From the NCBI GenBank assembly GCA_963849605.1, contig CAWKHX010000015.1, positions 186,001 through 250,000 on the forward strand: 64,000 nt of DNA, written 5' to 3'. This DNA is from DASPHG01 sp963849605 (lineage in GTDB: Bacteria > Actinomycetota > Thermoleophilia > Solirubrobacterales > Thermoleophilaceae). Shown piece by piece: positions 40,681 through 47,584 of this stretch. The notes under the pieces are model-generated. The model ran no database searches and was not told where the DNA came from. It saw nothing but the letters and a program-made list of their open reading frames with translations. A program made the translations under genes and the position numbers. Position 1 is the first letter of the stretch, and each line of letters opens with the position of its first letter.

Positions 40681-40683
40681 TAC

Positions 40684-40710
40684 TTGGCACTCTCACTGCT
40701 AGAGTGCCAA
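40684..40710 (+). promoter_or_regulatory. CIRCE operator, copy 2 (perfect inverted repeat)
   Basis: TTGGCACTC-N9-GAGTGCCAA is a perfect 9-bp inverted repeat with the standard 9-bp gap, 34 bp before the groES start. Together with copy 1 it indicates HrcA repression of groES-groEL. The hrcA gene itself is not in the window. Confidence 0.93.
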
Positions 40711-40744
40711 GCCTGAAACGGACTCAATCCGGAGGTCTAAACGA

Positions 40745-41035
40745 ATGAAGCTGAAGCCTCTAGGCGATCGCGTGATCGTCAAGGCAATCGAGGAGGATGA
40801 GACGACCGCCAGCGGCATCGTCCTCCCCGACACCGCGAAGGAAAAGCCGCAGCGCGGCAAGGTCGTCGCCGTCGGCGACGGGAAGTGGGACGAGGACGGC
40901 GACAAGCGGATCCCGCTCGACGTCGCAGAGGGCGACGAGGTCCTCTACTCCAAGTACGGCGGCACCGAGATCAACGTCGAGGGCGACGATCTGCTCGTCC
41001 TCCGCGAGTCGGACGTGCTGGCCAAGGTTGCCTAA
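40745..41035 (+). CDS. groES: Co-chaperonin GroES
   Basis: A 96-residue protein. The sequence MKLKPLGDRVIVKAIEEDETTASGIVLPDTAKEKPQRGKVVAVG is typical GroES, with the mobile loop region (TASGIVLPDTAKEKPQ) that contacts GroEL. The end, EGDDLLVLRESDVLAKVA, matches family length and ends. A GGAGG-type ribosome site (CCGGAGGTC) lies about 8 bp before the ATG. It is the first gene of the CIRCE-regulated groES-groEL operon, 31 bp before groEL. Confidence 0.97.
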   Translation: MKLKPLGDRVIVKAIEEDETTASGIVLPDTAKEKPQRGKVVAVGDGKWDEDGDKRIPLDVAEGDEVLYSKYGGTEINVEGDDLLVLRESDVLAKVA

Positions 41036-41066
41036 CTCACAAGACTGAAGACGGAGGAATCTAGAA

Positions 41067-42695
41067 ATGGCTCACAAGGAGCTGAAGTACGACACCGCCG
41101 CGCGGCAGGCCCTCGAGGCCGGCGTAGACAGTGTCGCGAACGCGGTCAAGGTGACCCTTGGCCCGAAGGGACGCTACGTCGTCCTCGACAAGAAGTTCGG
41201 CGCCCCGACCATCACGAACGACGGTGTGACGATCGCGCGTGAGATCGAGGTCGAGGACGTCTTCGAGAACCAGGGCGCGCAGCTCGTGCGGGAGGTCGCC
41301 ACGGCGACCAACGACGTTGCCGGTGACGGCACGACGACCGCCACGGTGCTCGCACAGGCCATCGTCCGCAGGGGCCTGAAGAACGTCACCGCGGGCGCAA
41401 ACCCGATCGCCCTGCGGCGCGGCATCGAGCGCGCCGTCGACCAGGTGGTCGAGGAGATCCGCTCGGAGGCGAAGGAGATCTCCGGCAAGGACCAGATCGC
41501 GCGCGTCGCGGCCATCTCGGCCGGCGACGACGAGATCGGCGACGTGATCGCCGATGCGATCGAGAAGGTCGGCAAGGACGGCGTCGTGAACGTCGAGGAG
41601 GGCCAGACGTTCGGCATGGACCTCGAGTTCACCGAGGGCATGCAGTTCGACAAGGGCTACATCTCGCCGTACATGGTCACCGACCAGGACAGGATGGAGG
41701 CCGTCCTCGAGGACCCCTACATCCTGATCGCCAACCAGAAGATCGGCTCGGTCCGCGACCTGCTGCCGGTGCTCGAGCAGGTGATCCAGTCGGGCAAGCC
41801 CCTGCTGGTCATCGCCGAGGACCTCGAGGGCGAGGCCCTCGCGACGCTCGTCGTCAACAAGCTCCGCGGCACCTTTACGGCCGTCGCGGTCAAGGCGCCG
41901 GGCTTCGGCGATCGCCGCAAGCGCATGCTCGAGGACATCTCGATCCTCACGGGCGGCGAGGTGATCACCGAGGAGATGGGCCTCAAGCTCGAGAACACGC
42001 AGCTCTCGCAGCTTGGCCACGCCCGTCGCGTCGTCGTGACGAAGGACACCACGACGGTCATCGACGGCGCAGGTGACGCCGAGGGGATCAAGGGCCGCAT
42101 CAACCAGATCAAACAGGAGATCGAGAACACCGACTCCGACTTCGATCGGGAGAAGCTGCAGGAGCGGCTGGCGAAGCTCTCCGGCGGCGTTGCGGTGGTC
42201 AAGGTCGGCGCTGCCACCGAGACCGAGATGAAGGAGAAGAAGCACCGCGTCGAGGACGCGCTGCAGGCCACCCGCGCCGCCCTCGAAGAGGGCATCGTGC
42301 CGGGCGGCGGCGTCGCGCTGCTCCGCGCGGCGGAGGCGGTCAAGGTCGACTCGCTCGACGATGGTGACGAGCAGACCGGTGCGCGGATCATCCTCCGCGC
42401 CCTGGAGGAGCCCGTCCGCCAGCTCGCCGAGAACGCCGGGCTCGAGGGCTCGGTCGTGGTCAACGAGGTCCGCAAGGCGAAGAAGGGCTCCGGCCTGAAC
42501 GCCGAGACGGGCGAGATCGTCGACCTCGTCGATGCCGGGATCATCGATCCCGCGATGGTCACGCGCTCGGCGCTCCAGAACGCCGCGTCGATCGCGAAGA
42601 ACATCCTCACCACCGAGGCCATCGTCGCCGAGATGCCGGAGAAGGAAGGCGCCGGCATGGGCGGAATGCCCGGCGGTATGGACGGAATGATGTAA
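41067..42695 (+). CDS. groEL: Chaperonin GroEL
   Basis: A 542-residue chaperonin. The ATP-binding site has VTLGPKGRYVVLDKKFGAPTITNDGVTIAREIE and DVAGDGTTTATVLAQAI (catalytic Asp). The apical domain includes LEGEALATLVVNKLRG and the C-terminal tail is GGMGGMPGGMDGMM-type (GMGGMPGGMDGMM). An ACGGAGG ribosome site precedes the ATG by 10 bp. It follows groES and ends in a clear intrinsic terminator. It folds newly made proteins together with GroES. Confidence 0.98.
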   Translation: MAHKELKYDTAARQALEAGVDSVANAVKVTLGPKGRYVVLDKKFGAPTITNDGVTIAREIEVEDVFENQGAQLVREVATATNDVAGDGTTTATVLAQAIVRRGLKNVTAGANPIALRRGIERAVDQVVEEIRSEAKEISGKDQIARVAAISAGDDEIGDVIADAIEKVGKDGVVNVEEGQTFGMDLEFTEGMQFDKGYISPYMVTDQDRMEAVLEDPYILIANQKIGSVRDLLPVLEQVIQSGKPLLVIAEDLEGEALATLVVNKLRGTFTAVAVKAPGFGDRRKRMLEDISILTGGEVITEEMGLKLENTQLSQLGHARRVVVTKDTTTVIDGAGDAEGIKGRINQIKQEIENTDSDFDREKLQERLAKLSGGVAVVKVGAATETEMKEKKHRVEDALQATRAALEEGIVPGGGVALLRAAEAVKVDSLDDGDEQTGARIILRALEEPVRQLAENAGLEGSVVVNEVRKAKKGSGLNAETGEIVDLVDAGIIDPAMVTRSALQNAASIAKNILTTEAIVAEMPEKEGAGMGGMPGGMDGMM

Positions 42696-42722
42696 GGAGC
42701 CCTCGGCTCCGCTTGTTGAGAG

Positions 42723-42750
42723 GGCCCGGCTTCGGCCGGGCCTTTTCTTT
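42723..42750 (+). terminator. Intrinsic terminator of groESL
   Basis: GGCCCGGC-TTCG-GCCGGGCC forms an 8-bp stem with a stable TTCG loop followed by TTTTCTTT. It lies 28 bp after the groEL stop. A smaller stem GGAGC-CCTCG-GCTCC precedes it at 42706-42720. Confidence 0.95.
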
Positions 42751-42753
42751 GCC

Positions 42754-43629
42754 CTAACGCGCCCCGAGCACCGCCGCCATCGGCAGCGGCTTGACGCCCA
42801 GCGATTCGGCGTCCGCGGTTCCCGCCGGCGTCGTCATCGACAGCTCCATCAGCTCGGCCTCGTCCCAGGTCGCGAACGCGGACTGCCCCGCGAACGCGTG
42901 TGCGACCTTGAGGCCGGCGCGCACGACCGGCAGCGGCACGTGTAGCAATCGCCTGCGTCGGCCGAACGCGTGCAGCGCTGTCTTCACGATCCCGTCGTAC
43001 GTCAGCGCCTCGGGCCCCGCGAGCTCGTAGCGGCCCTTCCCGTTGGAGCTGCGCAGCACACTGACGACGCAGTCGGCGACGTCCTCCGCCCAGATCGGCT
43101 GGTAGAGCGCGTCGCCGGAGCCCGAGACGGGCGCGACGGGAAGCCGCGTCAACCGGTCGAGCAGCGTGATCCAGGGGTCACCCGGCGAGTAGACGATCGA
43201 CGGCGCGAACACGGTCGCCTCCACGTCGGCCTCCTCGATCGCCTGCTCCGCGAGCGCCTTCGAGCGGAAGAAGCGAGACGGCGAGTGCAGCGACGCGCCG
43301 AGCGCCGAGAAGAACATGAAGCGCTTCACCCCGGCCCGCTCCGCGGCGCGCACCAGACGCAGGGTCGCGACGGCGTCGAGCTCCTCGATCGATCCGCCGG
43401 GCTGGTCGCGGATCGCGGCCGCCAGGTGGACCACCGTGTCCACTCCGCGCATCGCGTTGCGGAACGAGGCTGGGTTGCCGAGGTCGCCGAGCGCGATCTG
43501 CACGCGCACGCGCTCCGGCCCGAGCCGGCGCGGGTCGCGCACCAGGACACGGACGGGGTCACCGGCCGCCACCAGCCGGCGGAGGAGCGGCGTCCCGACA
43601 GTGCCGGTGGCTCCGGTCAGGAGGATCAA
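42754..43629 (-). CDS. NmrA-like/NDUFA9-type NAD(P)-binding protein
   Basis: A 291-residue atypical SDR. The N-terminal motif is MILLTGATGTVGTPLLRRLVAAGDPVRVLVRDP. The strand VVHLAAAIRDQPGG and FFSALGAS, FFRSKALAEQAIEE are typical of complex-I NDUFA9/NmrA-like proteins rather than ordinary dehydrogenases. Its function is uncertain (sugar epimerase-like or redox sensing). It starts with a 4-nt overlap (ATGA) on the sulfite-oxidase-like gene, so the two are coupled. Confidence 0.8.
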   Translation of the reverse strand: MILLTGATGTVGTPLLRRLVAAGDPVRVLVRDPRRLGPERVRVQIALGDLGNPASFRNAMRGVDTVVHLAAAIRDQPGGSIEELDAVATLRLVRAAERAGVKRFMFFSALGASLHSPSRFFRSKALAEQAIEEADVEATVFAPSIVYSPGDPWITLLDRLTRLPVAPVSGSGDALYQPIWAEDVADCVVSVLRSSNGKGRYELAGPEALTYDGIVKTALHAFGRRRRLLHVPLPVVRAGLKVAHAFAGQSAFATWDEAELMELSMTTPAGTADAESLGVKPLPMAAVLGAR

Positions 43630-44249
43630 AACCAGTGGCGCTCCTCGCGCCAGGGGTCGGCGTCGTTGTGGTAGCCGTTGAGCTCCCAGAAGCCCATTCG
43701 GTCCTCGCTCATCACCTCGAGCTTGCGCAGGAACTTCGCCGACTTCCAGAAGTACCGCCGCGGCACGATCAGGCGCAGCGGCGCGCCGTGGTCGGCCTCG
43801 AGCGGCTGGCCGTCGTACGAGTGCGCCAGCAACGCGTCATTGCCCAGCACGGCGTCGAGCGGGACGTTGGTGGTGTAGCCGCCGTCCGAGTACGCCATCA
43901 GATGCGTGCCCGATGGCTTGAGGCCGGCGAGCTCCAGCAGATCCTTGACGCGCACGCCGGTCCAGGTCGTGTCGAGCTTCGACCAGCGCGTCACGCAGTG
44001 GATATCGAGCGTCACGTCGTGCTGAGGGAGCGCGTTCAGCTCGTCCCACGAGAGCGTCACCGCGCGCTCGACCTCGCCGAACACGGTCAGGTCCCAGCTG
44101 TCGAGGTCGTACTTCGGGTTCGGCCCGACGGTGAGGACGGGGAAGCGCTCGGTCAGGTACTGGCCAGGCGGGACCCGCGCCGGGTCGACGCCGAGCGTCT
44201 CAGCCTGCTTGCGCCCGCGCGCAGCGAGCATGCGAGAGGTGATCGCCAC
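43626..44249 (-). CDS. Sulfite-oxidase-family molybdopterin enzyme
   Basis: About 207 residues, matching the molybdopterin-binding fold of YedY/MsrP and sulfite oxidases. LDIHCVTRWSKLDTTWTGVRVKDLLELAGL holds the Cys that would ligate Mo and the following segment; SYDGQPLEADHGAPLRLIVPRRYFWKSAKFLRKLEVM is typical of the C-terminus. The start GTG at 44249 (VAITSRML) is chosen because the frame further upstream overlaps the divergent ferredoxin gene. No Tat signal is seen, so the protein is probably cytosolic. Substrate is unknown. Confidence 0.8.
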   Translation of the reverse strand: MAITSRMLAARGRKQAETLGVDPARVPPGQYLTERFPVLTVGPNPKYDLDSWDLTVFGEVERAVTLSWDELNALPQHDVTLDIHCVTRWSKLDTTWTGVRVKDLLELAGLKPSGTHLMAYSDGGYTTNVPLDAVLGNDALLAHSYDGQPLEADHGAPLRLIVPRRYFWKSAKFLRKLEVMSEDRMGFWELNGYHNDADPWREERHWF

Positions 44250-44309
44250 CGGGCTGACTATAGAATCGGCTCCTCTCTCCCCACTCCTGAAGGAGCTGCA
44301 CCCCGCCAG

Positions 44310-44582
44310 ATGGCCTACGTAATCGCAGAGCCCTGCATCGGTCAGAAGGACAACTCGTGCGTCGAGGTGTGCCCGGTGGACTGCATTCACCCGACGCCCG
44401 ACGAGGCTGACTACGACAAGGTCGAGATGCTCTACATCGACCCGGAGGAATGCATCGACTGCGACGCCTGCGTCGAGGCCTGCCCGGTGGACGCCTGCTT
44501 CGCCGAGGACCAGCTCCCCGAGGAGTGGAACAACTACATCCAGATCAACGCCGACTACTACAAGCCGGAAGCGGCCGGATAG
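44310..44582 (+). CDS. fdxA: Ferredoxin (FdxA type, 7Fe/8Fe)
   Basis: A 90-residue ferredoxin. MAYVIAEPCIGQKDNSCVEVCPVDCIH and MLYIDPEECIDCDACVEACPVDACF show the two cluster-binding Cys sets, of which the first is of the 3Fe-4S/4Fe-4S type and the second a CxxCxxCxxxCP 4Fe-4S site. The end (LPEEWNNYIQINADYYK) is typical of FdxA. An AAGGAG ribosome site precedes the ATG. It may deliver electrons to P450 or other oxidoreductases. Its stop touches the stop of the convergent Mrp gene. Confidence 0.93.
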   Translation: MAYVIAEPCIGQKDNSCVEVCPVDCIHPTPDEADYDKVEMLYIDPEECIDCDACVEACPVDACFAEDQLPEEWNNYIQINADYYKPEAAG

Positions 44583-45707
44583 CTAGGGCGCCATCGGCAG
44601 CGGGACCCCGGTCGGCTCCGGCTCGGCCGCCGGCAGCGGCTGAGGCGGCGCCACCGAAACGAGCCCGCGCGCTGTGTGGAACAGCGCCTGCGAGGCCGGC
44701 GCGTCAGGGTCGCTGAGCACGAGCGGGCGGCCCTCGTCGGCACCGACCCGCAGCTCCTCCTGGAGGGGCACCTTCCCGAGCAGGGGCACGTTGAGCTCGT
44801 CGGCCAGCTGCTGGCCGCCGCCCTCGCCGAAGATCGTGAAGCGCTCGCCGCCGGGTGTCGTGAAGCCCGACATGTTCTCGATCACACCCGCGATCTCGAG
44901 GTTGAAGCGGCGCGCCGTCTCGGCCGCGCGCTGAGCGACCTTCTGGGCGGCGGGCTGGGGAGTCGTGACGACCACGAACTTCGACTGCGGCAGGAGCTGC
45001 GCGAGCGTCATCGAGACGTCGCCGGTGCCCGGCGGCAGGTCGATGAGCAGGTAGTCGAGCTCGCCCCACTCGACGTCCTCGAGGAACTGGCGGATCGCCT
45101 TGTGAAGCATCGGCCCGCGCCACGTGATCGCCTGGTCGCGGCCCTCGAGGAAGAACTCGATCGACATGACCCGGATGCCGTCGTGAACCTCGAGCGGAAG
45201 GATCTTCCGCGCGGCCGACACCATCGGCTTGCCGTGCACGCCCAGCATGCGCGGTATCGAGTAGCCCCACACGTCGGCGTCGAGCGCGGCCGCACGATGC
45301 CCATCGGCATGAAGCGCCGCGGCCAGGTTGGTCGTGACGGTCGACTTGCCGACCCCGCCCTTGCCCGAGCCGACGCAGATCACGTTGCCGACGCGGGCGA
45401 GCGCGCCGGACGGCAGCGAGCCGCCGCCCAGGCGCTGACGCAGCGCCTCCTTCTCCGCATCGGAGAGGACGTCGAAGCCGACGTTGACGGCGCTGACGCC
45501 GTCGAGCTTGCCGACCGCGTCGGCGACGCCGTTCTCGAAGTGGGCGCGGATCGGGCAGCCGGGTGTCGTCAGCGACACGACGACGTCCACACGGCCGCCG
45601 TCGAAGAAGTCGATTCGGCGCACCATGCCGAGGTCGACGATGTTCTGGTGCAGCTCGGGGTCGATGACGGCCTTGAGCGCTTCCTTGACCTGTTCCTCGG
45701 TGGGCAT
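44583..45707 (-). CDS. Mrp/NBP35-family iron-sulfur carrier-type ATPase
   Basis: A 374-residue protein with an N-terminal DUF59/MIP18-like domain (TEEQVKEALKAVIDPELHQNIVDLGMVRRI) and a P-loop domain (CVGSGKGGVGKSTVTTNLAAALH, then LDADVWGYSIPRML and DYLLIDLPPGTGD). The usual CxxC near the C-terminus (CPHC-type) is absent; the region reads MSGFTTPGGERFTIFGEGGG. This is seen in some actinobacterial Mrp proteins and questions direct Fe-S carriage. The ATG at 45707 is chosen since the DUF59 domain starts there; the longer frame adds 19 non-conserved residues. Confidence 0.88.
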   Translation of the reverse strand: MPTEEQVKEALKAVIDPELHQNIVDLGMVRRIDFFDGGRVDVVVSLTTPGCPIRAHFENGVADAVGKLDGVSAVNVGFDVLSDAEKEALRQRLGGGSLPSGALARVGNVICVGSGKGGVGKSTVTTNLAAALHADGHRAAALDADVWGYSIPRMLGVHGKPMVSAARKILPLEVHDGIRVMSIEFFLEGRDQAITWRGPMLHKAIRQFLEDVEWGELDYLLIDLPPGTGDVSMTLAQLLPQSKFVVVTTPQPAAQKVAQRAAETARRFNLEIAGVIENMSGFTTPGGERFTIFGEGGGQQLADELNVPLLGKVPLQEELRVGADEGRPLVLSDPDAPASQALFHTARGLVSVAPPQPLPAAEPEPTGVPLPMAP

Positions 45708-45750
45708 CGCGAGACAGTCTGGCAAAGAGGGTTTCTCGGGCCGAGAAAGA

Positions 45751-45779
45751 GATCGGCCCGGCACAAGGCCGGGCCGATC
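45751..45779 (-). terminator. Strong 12-bp hairpin downstream of the basic-protein gene
   Basis: GATCGGCCCGGC-ACAAG-GCCGGGCCGATC is a perfect 12-bp stem. On the minus strand it is followed by TCTTTCTC, so it can end transcription from the basic-protein gene (45877-46398) before the Mrp gene. A second small stem TTTCTCGGGCCGAGAAA lies beside it at 45732-45748. Confidence 0.65.
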
Positions 45780-45876
45780 GAGGGAGGAGAGATACTGCGT
45801 ACCACCGGCGATATGAGGCCGGCAGTCTTTCCCCGGCCCCCGCTCTCTCCAGGCGGGTCGGGGGTAAGCGGGTTGC

Positions 45877-46398
45877 TTACGCGGTCGTCGTGACCTGCTC
45901 CTGGACGCGGTCGACGATCTTCTCGGCGTTCGTCTGCAGGCCGTTCACGTTCCGCTCGAAGTCACGGCGGGTGCGCTTGACCTGCTGCTCGACCTGACGC
46001 CGGTTGCGCTTGAGCAGGCGGGTGGCCTGCGTGCGGCGCTGACGGAGCTCGCGCTCGACCCGGGTGCGGGTCCGCTTGATCTCGCGCAGCGTGCGGTTAC
46101 GAGCGGTGTTGCCACGGCGCTCGAAGCGCTTCAGCTCGCGCTCCACACCGGTCCGGGTCTGGAAGCCCTTGGCGGTCTCGATCACGCTGTCACGCGCGAT
46201 CAGAGCGGCGCCGACTGGGATCAGGACGGCCTTCTCGGCCTGAACGGCGACGGCCTCGAGGTACGTCTTCTCGGCATCGGCGCGCGTGGCGGCGGCCTTT
46301 CGGGCTGCCTGGCTGCGCTTGGCGGCATTGCGCTTGCGAGTCGCAGCAGCCTTCTTGCCGGCGGTCTCTCTGTTGCGCTGCTCAGTGGTGGTAGCCAT
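45877..46398 (-). CDS. Highly basic Ala/Arg/Lys-rich protein (histone H1-like tail)
   Basis: A 173-residue protein with about 45 Lys/Arg and only about 20 Asp/Glu residues by my count. The first 40 residues (GKKAAATRKRNAAKRSQAARKAAATR) resemble the basic AAK/AAKR tails of bacterial H1-like or Lsr2-like DNA-binding proteins. A central hydrophobic stretch (AVLIPVGAALIARDSVI) is followed by a long, probably helical, Arg/Glu/Gln segment that would form a coiled coil. It may coat DNA or bind RNA or polyphosphate; this is inference. An AAGGGAG ribosome site lies about 12 bp before the ATG. A Crp/GlxR-like palindrome is about 100 bp upstream. Confidence 0.7.
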   Translation of the reverse strand: MATTTEQRNRETAGKKAAATRKRNAAKRSQAARKAAATRADAEKTYLEAVAVQAEKAVLIPVGAALIARDSVIETAKGFQTRTGVERELKRFERRGNTARNRTLREIKRTRTRVERELRQRRTQATRLLKRNRRQVEQQVKRTRRDFERNVNGLQTNAEKIVDRVQEQVTTTA

Positions 46399-46499
46399 CT
46401 GTATTGCTCACTCCCTTTGGGACCTGGTTATTAATTCTAAGTTCGATAGTTAGGGTACCAGCGAACAGGTGTTCCTAAACCGGGTTGGCGGCGCGGTTA

Positions 46500-46515
46500 C
46501 GTGACGTACGTCACG
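46500..46515. promoter_or_regulatory. 16-bp palindrome, Crp/GlxR-like operator candidate
   Basis: CGTGACGTACGTCACG is a perfect palindrome. Its core GTGA-CG-TA-CG-TCAC fits the actinobacterial Crp/GlxR consensus GTGANNTANNTCAC. It lies about 100 bp upstream of the basic-protein start (46398) and overlaps the end of the zinc metalloprotease gene. The Crp-family gene at 38601 is a possible binder. Confidence 0.55.
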
Positions 46516-47569
46516 CGGTCGCGACCGGGTCCGCCTCGAGGCGGCCGATCCAGGTGACCGGTGAGCGGAGCTCGGCCGCGGTCGGCAATGCGGTGGGCGC
46601 ATGCCAGACGAGATTCAGCTTCTCGACCCCGGCCTCGGCGACAACCGTGTCGCAGAAGCGCTTCCCGTCCTCGTACTGCTTCATCTTCTGGTCGAGGCCG
46701 AGCAGGCGCAGCAGGAGGCGCTCGGGCGCCGAGCGGCTCCGCCGCCGTCGCTCCATCGCCTCGCGCAGGCCGTCGTACTGCGGGAGGACGTCGGCTCCAA
46801 CGGCGTCCATCACGTGCTCTGAGTAGCCCTCAACGACGGCCATCGCAGACTGGATCCGCTCCATGATCCGGCGCTGCTCGCGCGTCTGAACCAGCGCAGC
46901 CAGGCCTCCGTCGCGGAAACGCTCGACGATCAGCGACGGATCGGGCAGCGATGGCAGCCCGCCCGCGGCGCCGCGGTCGATCCGGACCTCGACGGTCGCG
47001 AGGTACTCGCGCAGGAGCGCACCGAGGTGCTCGCGCAGCCACGTCACGCCGGAGAACTGGAGCACATGCGTGACCTCGTGCAGGACGACCCATTGGAGGA
47101 AGCTCTCCTCGTCGACCTCGAGGTCGCGAACGGCGCGTCTCAGGTTCGGGGTGACGAAGAGCAGGCGCGGCGGGACCTCGGGCTGGAGCAGCGACAGCTC
47201 GTACTGGCCGAGGACGCGCTGCGACATGTAGCCCATCACGAGGCCCACCTCGGCGGCGAGTGTCGCCCCCGCCGCGGCCTTCAACGGCCCGGCGAGTGCG
47301 CCGGCCCGGCCGAGACGGTCGTCGAGCCGCCCGCCTACAGGCTCGAGCAGCTCGGCGAGCGACTCCAGATTCGTTTCGGCCCACTCAGCGCGCGCAACCT
47401 CGTGCACGGGCGGCGCCGGCCCGGAGAGCTCGAGGCCGCTGTAGGCGGAGACCTGGTCGAGCGCCCGCTCGGCCGCCTCGTCGAAGCTGAACTCGAGCCG
47501 GGGGCGATCGTCGCCGCCCGCCGCGAATCGCGCGATCTGCCGGGCTAGCGACCAGTCGACCATCCGCAC
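46511..47569 (-). CDS. Zinc-dependent metalloprotease (F420-associated type)
   Basis: A 352-residue protein with the HExxH zinc motif in VVLHEVTHVLQF, at about residues 163-174, and a conserved MGYMSQRVLGQYE region before it. The C-terminal third has AVVEGYSEHVMDAVG, where a Glu can serve as a further ligand. It resembles the actinobacterial family of zinc hydrolases linked to F420 biosynthesis by co-occurrence. The substrate is unknown. It is divergent from a helicase-nuclease gene across only 15 bp. Confidence 0.82.
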   Translation of the reverse strand: MRMVDWSLARQIARFAAGGDDRPRLEFSFDEAAERALDQVSAYSGLELSGPAPPVHEVARAEWAETNLESLAELLEPVGGRLDDRLGRAGALAGPLKAAAGATLAAEVGLVMGYMSQRVLGQYELSLLQPEVPPRLLFVTPNLRRAVRDLEVDEESFLQWVVLHEVTHVLQFSGVTWLREHLGALLREYLATVEVRIDRGAAGGLPSLPDPSLIVERFRDGGLAALVQTREQRRIMERIQSAMAVVEGYSEHVMDAVGADVLPQYDGLREAMERRRRSRSAPERLLLRLLGLDQKMKQYEDGKRFCDTVVAEAGVEKLNLVWHAPTALPTAAELRSPVTWIGRLEADPVATA

Positions 47570-47584
47570 TTATCCTAGGGCCGG

